Source of the DNA: a virus
DNA: 34,138 nt
Strand: one strand, 5' to 3'
IMG/VR virus record: IMGVR_UViG_3300036046_000382
Location: 1 to 34,138 of that record
The notes beneath the pieces were generated by a model, which was not told where the DNA came from, ran no database searches, and saw only the letters and a program-made list of their open reading frames with translations. Numbering within the stretch: the first letter of the stretch is position 1; each line of letters opens with the position of its first letter. Positions 1-7,000 of the stretch are shown here, in pieces. The position numbers and the translations under genes are program-made.

Positions 1-705
1 ATGAATTCGCTAAGTCACCACAAGGATGTGGTGTTCACAAACTCGCGCGGCATCCCCACCGAGGCCCGAATCTTTGACCCCTCAAAGGTCCGAGATTTGC
101 GGCCTCTGGCGCTGGACAGCAACGGTGAAATCCGCATCATGCCGGCGAGCTTCTGGGCTGAAACCACGGTGAACGAACGGGCTATGTTTGGCGCGCTGAC
201 CGCGGCCTACGGATTCCCGACCATCGAGCTGGTGGAATGGCTCAAGCGTGAAATCGGCGACCGCCGCGCTATTGAGATTGGGGCCGGCAATGGCGTGCTT
301 GCCAAGGCCCTGGGAATCCCCGCAACCGACAGCTACATTCAGGCCGACCCAAAGCTGGCGGCAGAGTACGCGGCGCAAGGCCAGCTCGCTGTCGAATATG
401 GGGCTAATGTCGAGCGCATGGACGCTCAGGCCGCAGTGCGCAAACACCGCCCTGAAATTGTTGTCGCCCAGTGGGTCACCCACAAATTTGACTTCCGCCG
501 CGCTGCGGCCGGGGGCTATGAAAAGGGTGTCGATGAGGACTGGATGCTCAGCAAAATCCGCCGCTACCTCTTTGTCGGCAATGAGAAGGTCCACCAGGGC
601 AAGGCCATTTGGCGCCACCCCCACACCAAGCACACGCCCGATTGGCTGTACTCGCGGGCACACAACGGCACCCCAAACATTCTGGTTGATTGGGCGGGCC
701 TCTGA
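1..705 (+). CDS. SAM-dependent methyltransferase-like protein
   Basis: A 234-residue protein starting exactly at the window edge, so its ribosome-binding site and a possible longer start cannot be checked. Residues 90-99 read AIEIGAGNGV, a good match to the glycine-rich motif I (E-x-G-x-G-x-G) of class I SAM-binding methyltransferases. An acidic stretch follows about 20 residues later (QADPK, near 113) and a hydrophobic strand near 144 (EIVVAQW) could be motif IV. The C-terminal third has no motif I recognise. The target (DNA, protein or small molecule) cannot be told. It is the first of eight closely packed plus-strand genes and is followed one base later by the next start. A phage modification enzyme is plausible, but only the SAM fold is supported. 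Confidence 0.55.
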   Translation: MNSLSHHKDVVFTNSRGIPTEARIFDPSKVRDLRPLALDSNGEIRIMPASFWAETTVNERAMFGALTAAYGFPTIELVEWLKREIGDRRAIEIGAGNGVLAKALGIPATDSYIQADPKLAAEYAAQGQLAVEYGANVERMDAQAAVRKHRPEIVVAQWVTHKFDFRRAAAGGYEKGVDEDWMLSKIRRYLFVGNEKVHQGKAIWRHPHTKHTPDWLYSRAHNGTPNILVDWAGL

Positions 706-706
706 C

Positions 707-916
707 ATGACACCCAACACAGTCGGATGGTTCACGCGGGGTGGGCAAATCGCCCACGCCTGCCTATATAAACCGCACCAGGCCCCGCCGATGTACTCGC
801 TGTGCAAGCGCGGGGCACAGCCCTGGGCAGTGGCGAGCAATACCCTGCCACGATGCGAGGCCTGTGAATCGGCCCTGTCAAAGCTCCCTTTTGAAACCGC
901 CCCTGAAGGAAAGTGA
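707..916 (+). CDS. small CxxC (possible zinc-binding) protein
   Basis: A 69-residue protein whose ATG lies one base after the preceding stop codon and whose TGA shares its last base with the next ATG (TGATG). That spacing supports this start rather than the longer open frame upstream. It contains H17, C19, C33 and a C50-x-x-C53 pair, an arrangement that could bind one zinc ion, although the spacing does not match a zinc-finger family I can name. I do not recognise the protein. Its position between a methyltransferase-like protein and an H-NS-like protein suggests a DNA- or transcription-related accessory role, but that is inference from context only. Confidence 0.6.
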   Translation: MTPNTVGWFTRGGQIAHACLYKPHQAPPMYSLCKRGAQPWAVASNTLPRCEACESALSKLPFETAPEGK

Positions 917-1269
917 TGAAGAAGAAACCTGACTTGGCCGCGATCAATGCGGAAATCAAGCGCTTGGAAGCCGAGGCTGCGAAGCTGATGGGCCTGCGCA
1001 ACTCCGTGCGCCCGCAGGTCATTGCCGCGATCAAGCTGTATCAATTCACGGCCGAGGAGCTGGGCCTTGTTGCCAAGGGTAAGCCGCCCAAACCAGCCAA
1101 ACCCGCGACCGACAAGAACCGCCTGCGCGGCCCGCAGCCGATGCGATATCAAGACCCAGGGAATCCCGAGCGCCAATGGTCTGGCACCGGCAAGCCCCCC
1201 GGCTGGTTCAAGGCCCTGATTGCTGGGGGCGTGAGCAAGGAATCTCTGCTCATCAAAACTGCCGGCTGA
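916..1269 (+). CDS. H-NS-family DNA-binding protein
   Basis: A 117-residue protein starting at ATG 916, preceded by the purine-rich ribosome-binding site GAAGGAAAG. Residues about 6-50 form a heptad-like helix rich in Leu, Ala and Glu, as in the oligomerisation domain of H-NS proteins. A Lys/Pro linker (about 55-70) leads to the C-terminal domain YQDPGNPERQWSGTGKPPGW, which matches the H-NS DNA-binding signature (Y-x-DP-x-NP ... W-S-G-x-G-x-x-P-x-W; Pfam Histone_HNS). The length fits the betaproteobacterial family. H-NS proteins silence AT-rich or foreign DNA and can act as dominant negatives by mixed oligomerisation. The loop that normally reads QGR or RGR reads TGK here, which may change DNA binding. 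Phage-borne H-NS homologues are known. It probably acts on host silencing or phage gene timing. Confidence 0.85.
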   Translation: MKKKPDLAAINAEIKRLEAEAAKLMGLRNSVRPQVIAAIKLYQFTAEELGLVAKGKPPKPAKPATDKNRLRGPQPMRYQDPGNPERQWSGTGKPPGWFKALIAGGVSKESLLIKTAG

Positions 1270-1279
1270 AGGCGATGCA

Positions 1280-1498
1280 CTGGCCCTGTGGACGATCTAC
1301 GAACGCCCGGTCGATTACCCCAATTCCTACGTGGCCCGCAAGTTCGTCGTCCTGAGGGGTGGTAAATGCGAGGCCACCCATGAGAAGTTTGTCAGCCCGA
1401 CCATTGGCCCCTTGAGGGAACACTTTGAACGCCAAGGCCTGTACTGCCAGAAGCGCCAGGCCGAGGATGACCCCGTAATTGTTGAGACATGGTTTTGA
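1280..1498 (+). CDS. conserved-looking small protein with no ATG/GTG/TTG start
   Basis: The frame encodes a compact protein beginning LALWTIYERPVDYPNSYVAR and ending at TGA 1496-1498. Its composition (Trp, Tyr, Cys, balanced charge) is that of a real gene, and it fills an otherwise empty gap between two genes. The frame is open from 1235, yet no ATG, GTG or TTG lies between there and the conserved-looking start. A purine-rich GAAGG (1268-1272) sits seven bases before a CTG at 1280, which I take as the most likely start (72 residues). CTG at 1259 or 1286 is also possible. Alternatives are a programmed frameshift from the end of the H-NS gene or a sequencing error. Function unknown. Confidence 0.5.
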   Translation: MALWTIYERPVDYPNSYVARKFVVLRGGKCEATHEKFVSPTIGPLREHFERQGLYCQKRQAEDDPVIVETWF

Positions 1499-1758
1499 CG
1501 AAAGTGCTGGCCCGCTGGACCGTCACGGTCGGCGTTGAGGGCCAGGCCCCCATCCCGGGTATGACTAAGGTTTGGGAGTACACGAACCGGGATGAGGCCG
1601 TTGATAAGGTGGCGGGCTACCAACAGCGATTCGATGAGAAAGCCGAGGCCGCGCAAAACTACGCCATGCGGCTAGTCATGCCGCACTCGGCCTACTACGT
1701 GAACAGTGATTTCCGCTGGCTTGTGCCGGCGTACACAATGAATGAGGCAGCGGCGTGA
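1489..1758 (+). CDS. hypothetical protein
   Basis: An 89-residue protein whose ATG lies inside the last codons of the previous gene (10-base overlap) and whose stop overlaps the next GTG start. TTG at 1495 or GTG at 1504 could also be the start. It begins with a strand-rich stretch (LARWTVTVGVEG), then an amphipathic helix near 35-60 with many Glu and Ala (DEAVDKVAGYQQRFDEKAEA). It has no signal peptide, membrane helix or motif I recognise. The tight coupling on both sides indicates co-translation with its neighbours. Confidence 0.6.
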   Translation: MVLTKVLARWTVTVGVEGQAPIPGMTKVWEYTNRDEAVDKVAGYQQRFDEKAEAAQNYAMRLVMPHSAYYVNSDFRWLVPAYTMNEAAA

Positions 1759-2045
1759 GCGTGACAGCCAAAGAGGTCCAGGCGATTATCGAGCGGGTTC
1801 GCAAGCAGTATCACCACCTGGGCAGGCGCATCAAGTACATGGGCCTCATGGGCATGGCCTACGCGGCCGGGGTGCTGGGTTGCGCGGCCCTGGGGTACTG
1901 GTTCGCGGCAGGGATACTGAGTCTCGGCCTGGTCGCTGCCACCTATTTCCTGCTGTCCACCTGGACTCTGCAGATCAAGGCGCACCAGATGCTGCATGAC
2001 ATGCTGGCGCTGGAGCGCGCGCTCACGGTGGGGGATTGGGGGTAA
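1755..2045 (+). CDS. small two-helix membrane protein
   Basis: A 96-residue protein with a GTG start overlapping the previous stop (GTG at 1761 is an alternative two codons in). A basic amphipathic N-terminal helix (about 1-28) is followed by two hydrophobic segments, about 30-50 (MGMAYAAGVLGCAALGYWFA) and 53-70 (ILSLGLVAATYFLLSTW), and then a soluble C-terminal helix. This predicts an inner-membrane hairpin with both ends in the cytoplasm. The family is not recognised. It shares its layout with the protein at 2341-2625. Small phage membrane proteins in early regions often act in superinfection exclusion or host takeover, but nothing here shows which. Confidence 0.65.
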   Translation: MSVTAKEVQAIIERVRKQYHHLGRRIKYMGLMGMAYAAGVLGCAALGYWFAAGILSLGLVAATYFLLSTWTLQIKAHQMLHDMLALERALTVGDWG

Positions 2046-2048
2046 GGT

Positions 2049-2351
2049 ATGAGCATTACCATTCGCCCGCATCGAGGGTCTTTCGCTGACAGTATGGCGC
2101 TGCGCCGCGAGGTCGCTGACCTGACCGAGCTGCTGGAGCTGATCGCCGCTGAGTTTGACCAGTTCGCCCACATTGGCGGGACCATCACCGCTGAGGTCAT
2201 CCGCAAGGCAATCGTGATCGAGCCATATGGCCCACCGAGCGACCGAACGGACCACCGCAACGGCTGGGACACGCACATCATCGTGATCCAGGGTTACGGG
2301 GTGTGGGGCTTTGCCAGCGGGCCGGTGCCAGGAGTACAGCGTGACCCCTGA
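2049..2351 (+). CDS. hypothetical protein
   Basis: A 100-residue protein starting at ATG 2049, three bases after the previous stop, with a G-rich stretch and TAAGG just upstream. The N-terminal half is a Leu/Glu-rich helix (LRREVADLTELLELIAAEF). The C-terminal half is richer in strands and aromatics (IEPYGPPSDR, IIVIQGYGVW). No family is recognised and there is no membrane segment. It ends 11 bases inside the next gene, which suggests coupled translation. Confidence 0.6.
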   Translation: MSITIRPHRGSFADSMALRREVADLTELLELIAAEFDQFAHIGGTITAEVIRKAIVIEPYGPPSDRTDHRNGWDTHIIVIQGYGVWGFASGPVPGVQRDP

Positions 2352-2625
2352 CGAAATCCTTGCCGAAATCGAGGGGTGCCATATCCGGCGAAAGCGGGTG
2401 CTGCTATTCCAGATGGCCGGGCGCTTGTTCACGCTCTGGGTTGTCACCTGGGGCGCCTACAACGCCAGCGCCGGGGATTGGCCTACAGCGTTGCTCATGT
2501 TCGTGCTGCTGGGTATCAACGTGGCTTCTGACAATTTCCAAACCAGCGCCGTCCGCAATATCGACAAGCAGTTAGCGCACCTGCACCAGCTAGGGCTGCA
2601 GGCGACCAGCAAGCCTCAGACCTGA
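2341..2625 (+). CDS. small two-helix membrane protein
   Basis: A 94-residue protein. I chose GTG 2341 because AGGAG lies about eight bases upstream; the open frame extends back to an ATG at 2311 that has no such site. Layout: a short acidic N-terminal helix, basic residues (HIRRKR), hydrophobic segments at about 24-42 (LLFQMAGRLFTLWVVTWGAY) and 49-65 (PTALLMFVLLGINVAS), then a cytoplasmic-type C-terminal helix. It is the last gene of the plus-strand cluster and its stop overlaps the stop of the converging minus-strand gene by 10 bases. The topology resembles the protein at 1755-2045, although the sequences do not align well by eye. Function unknown. Confidence 0.65.
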   Translation: MTPDEILAEIEGCHIRRKRVLLFQMAGRLFTLWVVTWGAYNASAGDWPTALLMFVLLGINVASDNFQTSAVRNIDKQLAHLHQLGLQATSKPQT

Positions 2626-2628
2626 GGC
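2613..2628. repeat. perfect 16-bp palindrome across converging stop codons
   Basis: GCCTCAG-AC-CTGAGGC, seven paired bases with a two-base centre, spans the overlapping stop codons of the two converging genes. There is no T-run on either side, so it is not a standard intrinsic terminator, though it could slow or block converging polymerases. No other terminator is visible between the two opposing transcription units. Confidence 0.5.
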
Positions 2629-3185
2629 AGCTCGGGCTCAGGCAGGCCCACCAGGCGGCCGGCCGCTTCCATGATGCCGGTCTGCTCCCCGTTGAGTTTG
2701 TAGTCCGGGGCCAGCAGCGCAGCGCTGTAGCCGTAGTCCCCGAAGCGCAGTGCCAGCGTGATGCAGGGCGTCACACCCTTGCCGGTATGGAAGTCCGCTT
2801 GAGCCTGCTCGGCCTCGGCCTGGTTCTTGACCCAGCGAGCCATGGTGTGACCCAGACTCACCGAGGCGAAGCCCACCAAGTCAGCGTCACGGCCCTCGCG
2901 CAGGACTTCGTGTAGGCCCAGCAGCAGGCGGGTGCCCTGGGTCAATGGCTCGCTCATCGCACGCTGCATCAGCCGCCCAAGCGCGTCAGGGTTGCTGAGC
3001 GCACGCGCATTCACATCCCGCGGCAGCAGCACCAGCTCATGCCTCTGAACGATACGCACCACGGTCATGTGTATGGGGTCGAACGGACCTTCGGCCGCAA
3101 ACGTGTCCTGGGCCAGCGTGCGGAGCTTGCGGAACAGGTCGGTGATGATGGCCTGCGCTTCGGCCGGCTGTTGATCGAGCTGCAT
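2616..3185 (-). CDS. hypothetical protein
   Basis: A 189-residue protein and the last gene of the late minus-strand block. Its ATG lies three bases after the stop of the gene at 3189-3863. The N-terminal part is helical (QQPAEAQAIITDLFRKLRTL) and the C-terminal part contains LALRFGDYGYSAALL. The same pattern, Ala-Leu-Arg-aromatic-Gly-x-x-Gly-Tyr followed by a hydrophobic strand, occurs in the upstream neighbour, so the two may be distantly related. There is no signal peptide, membrane helix or catalytic motif I can name. Its position downstream of all virion genes, behind a terminator, suggests accessory cargo rather than a core structural protein. Confidence 0.6.
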   Translation of the reverse strand: MQLDQQPAEAQAIITDLFRKLRTLAQDTFAAEGPFDPIHMTVVRIVQRHELVLLPRDVNARALSNPDALGRLMQRAMSEPLTQGTRLLLGLHEVLREGRDADLVGFASVSLGHTMARWVKNQAEAEQAQADFHTGKGVTPCITLALRFGDYGYSAALLAPDYKLNGEQTGIMEAAGRLVGLPEPELPQV

Positions 3186-3188
3186 GGG

Positions 3189-3863
3189 TCAGTGGATGTT
3201 TTGCACGATGGGGGAATCGGGATGGTTCACAAAGCTCCCGACCAGCGGACCCGTGTAGGTGCGGTCAAAGCTGAAGCGCTGTATCTCGTACTGGTCACCC
3301 CGCTTGACGGCAACCACCGTGTAACCGCGCGAGCCCCAGCGCAGCGCAAACATCACACCGTCATCTGTATCAATTGAAGGCCTCTGCACCGATGAATCGT
3401 AGTTGTGAACCCCCTCATCACCGGACTCCTCGCTGACCTCAGCAGCTTTGATGGGAACCAGCACCACGGTGGCCAACAGGGGCACACCCAGGGAGTGCCT
3501 GAAGTATTCTTCAGCCCCGCCGCCCGGCTGGAACATCGAGTCAATCGCATGGGCAAAGGCCAACTCGGCGCGCTTCCCCTTGGATAGCCCCCTGATGGAC
3601 TGGGGGCCATCCGACTCCATCACGCGAATGGCGATCCCTGCCAGGGTGCTGACCACTGCATCAGGGACGCTGCGCACCACAGCATCGACACCATCATCAC
3701 CCAGGTCTTTGGCGCCAACAGCTAGAACAACCGGATCAGTCGGCGCAGGCAGTTTCCCGCTCAACAGCGGCTCTGAAACCATGGTCATGACGCTGAGCCA
3801 AAACCGCTCAGTCCACTCGTCCTCAATGCCCGCAAGCAGCCTTTCAAACTTTCGCATCGTCAT
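3189..3863 (-). CDS. hypothetical protein
   Basis: A 224-residue protein. The open frame runs back to 3962, but the extra 33 codons read through a terminator hairpin (encoding RKGGGFFFIGG), so I place the start at the ATG at 3863, with GGTGG just upstream. The N-terminus is helical (MRKFERLLAGIEDEW), the middle is hydrophobic (LLATVVLVPIKA), and an acidic segment (EVSEESGDEG) precedes the C-terminal strands including FALRWGSRGYTVVAV, which resembles a stretch in the downstream gene. No known family is recognised. Because it begins about 12 bases after the T-run, it is expressed either by read-through or from a promoter I cannot place. Confidence 0.6.
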   Translation of the reverse strand: MTMRKFERLLAGIEDEWTERFWLSVMTMVSEPLLSGKLPAPTDPVVLAVGAKDLGDDGVDAVVRSVPDAVVSTLAGIAIRVMESDGPQSIRGLSKGKRAELAFAHAIDSMFQPGGGAEEYFRHSLGVPLLATVVLVPIKAAEVSEESGDEGVHNYDSSVQRPSIDTDDGVMFALRWGSRGYTVVAVKRGDQYEIQRFSFDRTYTGPLVGSFVNHPDSPIVQNIH

Positions 3864-3875
3864 AGTGCCACCAAT

Positions 3876-3910
3876 AAAAAAAAACCCCCCGCCCTTTCGG
3901 GCGAGGGGCG
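3876..3910 (-). terminator. intrinsic terminator after the giant ejection-protein gene
   Basis: Read on the minus strand, CCCCTCGCCC-GAAA-GGGCGGGGGG forms a 10-bp stem with one mismatch, followed by a run of nine T residues (complement of 3876-3884). It lies between the end of the 2203-residue gene and the two last genes of the block. Confidence 0.85.
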
Positions 3911-4044
3911 GACCTTCCGCAGCAAGCTCAGGGAGGAACGTGCTAGGGATGCACACGCTCACTGCGGAGACTCTTCAGTAACGTGCTGTCATGCTGTCGC
4001 ATCAGAGTGGCCGCACTGTAACACAGTGTTAGGCTCCATCCGTG
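3911..4044. other. noncoding gap with small repeats
   Basis: About 134 bases without a credible gene between the stop of the giant gene and the terminator. It contains an inverted repeat, CACTGT-AAC-ACAGTG (4014-4028), and two direct copies of AACGTGCT (3937-3944 and 3980-3987), 43 bases apart. These could be operator sites or chance. I see no convincing promoter and no copy of the 19-bp element found in other gaps. Confidence 0.4.
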
Positions 4045-7000
4045 TCACTCCGTTACCAGGGTTTTCGCCAGTGCCTCGGCTCGGTCATTGCGCTTGGCGT
4101 ACAGCTCCTTTAGTTTCTCGCGCTTCTCGGCCCCGTCAAGGCCCTTGTCCTCGCTTACCTTCTTGATCTGCTTGGCGATGGTGCTGAGCTGCTTGGTGGC
4201 CGCGGTGCTGGCCTTGTACTTGGCCAGCTTGTCACCGTCCTCGGCCATGATTTCCAGGGCCTTGTCCTTGTCGCCCGACGCGAGCGCCTGGCGATAGCTC
4301 TGCATGAGCTGGCCAATCTCGTTGGCCTTGTCGTACACCGCACCCACATAGCGGCTCTGGTCCGCGGGCAGCGTGTCAACAAAGCCCCCGGTCCAGCGCT
4401 TGACGGACCAGTCAGGGCGCTCGCCGCGGCCTCCCAGCGCGGTTGCGGGCGCATCCGTGATGCCCACCAGGAACGCGCCCAGGGTGCCGAAGTAGCCGCG
4501 AATCAGGTAGTCCACCTGCTGCGGGCTCATCTTGCCCTCGGAGCTGTTCGGACCCCATTGACCGCGCACCAGAGCCAGCGGAGTTGGCAGGCCCAAAGAG
4601 CCCAGGAACTTGGCCAGCTCGCTGGTGTTCTCGTTGTAGCGATCCTCGGGCCGCATGTTCTGCATGGCGCGAGTCTCGATAGGCGAGCCCTTGAAGCTGT
4701 CCTTGTTCGCGTACACATCGACCAGCGGCTTGAGGGCCTGCGGGGTCGGGTCGAATGCGAAGGTCTGAAACAGCATCGCGCTGATGCGGTCGGTGTAGCG
4801 GCGGCCGTCCATTTCGGGCTCGACCATCAGCTCCCAGGTCCGCTCGGCCAGCGTGCCCGCGGCGCCCAGCTCGAACGGCTTGGGCACGCGGAAGGCAGTG
4901 CCGCCGATCTTGAACCACCAGAAGCTGTCCCGGTCCCAGTCCTCGCGCTCCTTCCACTCGGGTTCGTCGCTGCCAAGCATATACAGCGCCATGCTGGCCA
5001 TGACCACCGCCGACACGGCCGCGGCCATGCGCTTGGGGTTCTCGACGCCACCGCGGCCCAGCTTGTAGAGGCCCTGGATGCGGGCATTCAGGAAGGGCAC
5101 GGTTTGCACCAGGAAGCGCACCAGCGGCATCTTGCCCTGCAGGCTGAAGTCCAGCAGGTCGCGCGCCGCAAACGCGGCCTCTTCCTTGCTGTAGCCGCGG
5201 GCGATCATCTGCTGATACAGCGCTGCGCGGTTCGCCTGCTCGCCCCGGTCGCCCAGTTCCTGATAGGCCTCCAGCACATCGCCACTCACCTGCAGCAGGC
5301 GTGCAAGCCCCTTCTTGTCCAGCATCACGCCGCCTGCTCGCCTGATGAGCTTCTGCGCGTGGCTCGCTTGGTCACCATCGTTGGCCGCACCGAAGCGCAT
5401 CAGCGCACCGCTGGCCAGCATTTCCGCATAGGTCTGGTTCATCGGCAGGAAGCTGGCAGGGTTCTTCATGCCCGGCGTGAGCGTGCGCCCCAGGTTCTTC
5501 AGCGCGCCCTTTACGTCCAGCGCCTCGGCACCATCGGCCAGGTTCTTGAACACGTTCGGGTGCAGCTCGGCCACGGCCACGGCCTGCATGCTGTCGCGGA
5601 TCAGGTTGCGGATTTTGAAGTCAGGCAACGTGGTCACACCCAGGGTCAGCCAGCGCTTCATGGTCGTCAAGCCCTTCATCACTGCGCTATCTGGCGGCAG
5701 ATAGTGCATTGCAGTCATGGCTTCGTGGATCGCCTCATCGTGGATCGCGTAGTAAGTCGCCTTGCCGTCCACCATGATCTTCACGGCACCCTCGGTGCCC
5801 TGGGGCACCTGCTCGGCAATGCCGGCCTCAAGCGCATCCTTGATCGTGGCCTCGGCTGCGCGGTTCTTGGCCGAGGCGCTGATGAGGTGCGACCAGTTGC
5901 GCAGCACGTTCTCCAGCAGGTTGTCGTTCAGCAGCTCGGTGCCACCCTTGAGCTGCTTCCAGGCGTACTGGTTCGTCAGCGCCTCGCTGAACTTCGACCC
6001 CTGCACGCCCTTTTCGACGATGCGATAGAACGGCACGTAGGGCATGCCCGCATACAGGTCATAGGCGGCCTGGTCGATCAAGCCAGAGTCACGCGTGACA
6101 GCCAGGATCGAATCATTGAACTCAATGAACCGAGCCAGCGCATCACCGTAGACCTGGGCGCGGTCGCGGCCGTCAGCCATCTTGCCCGTGGCCAGACTCT
6201 TCAAAGCCTCACGGGTCGCCTCGCTCATCAGGTTTTCCTTGCCGAGCTTGGCCAGCTCGTCGCCGCGCATGCCCACCACCCAGCGGAAGAAATCCTTGTC
6301 CTCGCCCTTGAGGTCGGCCAGCACGTTGGCAAAGCCGCCCGTCATATCCACGGTCGTGCTGCCACCCTCCAGGCGCAGGCGACCGTAGACCATCGCGGCC
6401 TCCAGCGCCCCATAGGCGCCAGCGGCCAGGCGGGCCAGGCGGTAGCCTCGGGGGCTGAACTTCTTGAGCGCGTGGAACTGGTCAACCACACCCGTGATGA
6501 AGCGGTCGCGGAAGCCCTGGCGCAGCTCGCGCGCACCGTCAATGAAGCGCTGCTTCTGGGTGCGGTTGTCGGGCTTGCCGAAAGCCTGCTCAATGCCGGC
6601 ACTCTGCTCAGGGGTGTAGCGGCGCGTACCGGGGGCGAGCTGTTCGGCGTGTTCGTCAGGGGTCAGCTCCACGGCCTTTGGGGCCATGGGGTCATCTGCT
6701 ACACTCCTACCCGGCTGCGCGCCGAACGTTTCGGACGTTGGCGGGACGGCCCCTTCGGGGGAAGCACCTGGCGCGGCGCGGGCCTTTCTATACATGGTCA
6801 CCAGGGCCAGCCGCTTGCGGCCCTGGCGTACCTCCTCCACCACGAACACATCCCCGTCAAGCTCGGTTTCGTAGGAAATCCGGGCCAGTCCAGAGGGGGA
6901 ATCTTCGACGCGCACCACCGCCCTAGCCCTGGTCGGGTCGGTCAGTTCAGGGAGCCGCTTCAAGTCCTCGACCGTGATTGGGGGCATTCCACGCAATTCC

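Noticed and set aside
3863-3962. A longer N-terminus for the protein at 3189-3863
   Set aside because: The extra codons pass through the terminator hairpin and T-run, and a good ATG with GGTGG lies after it.
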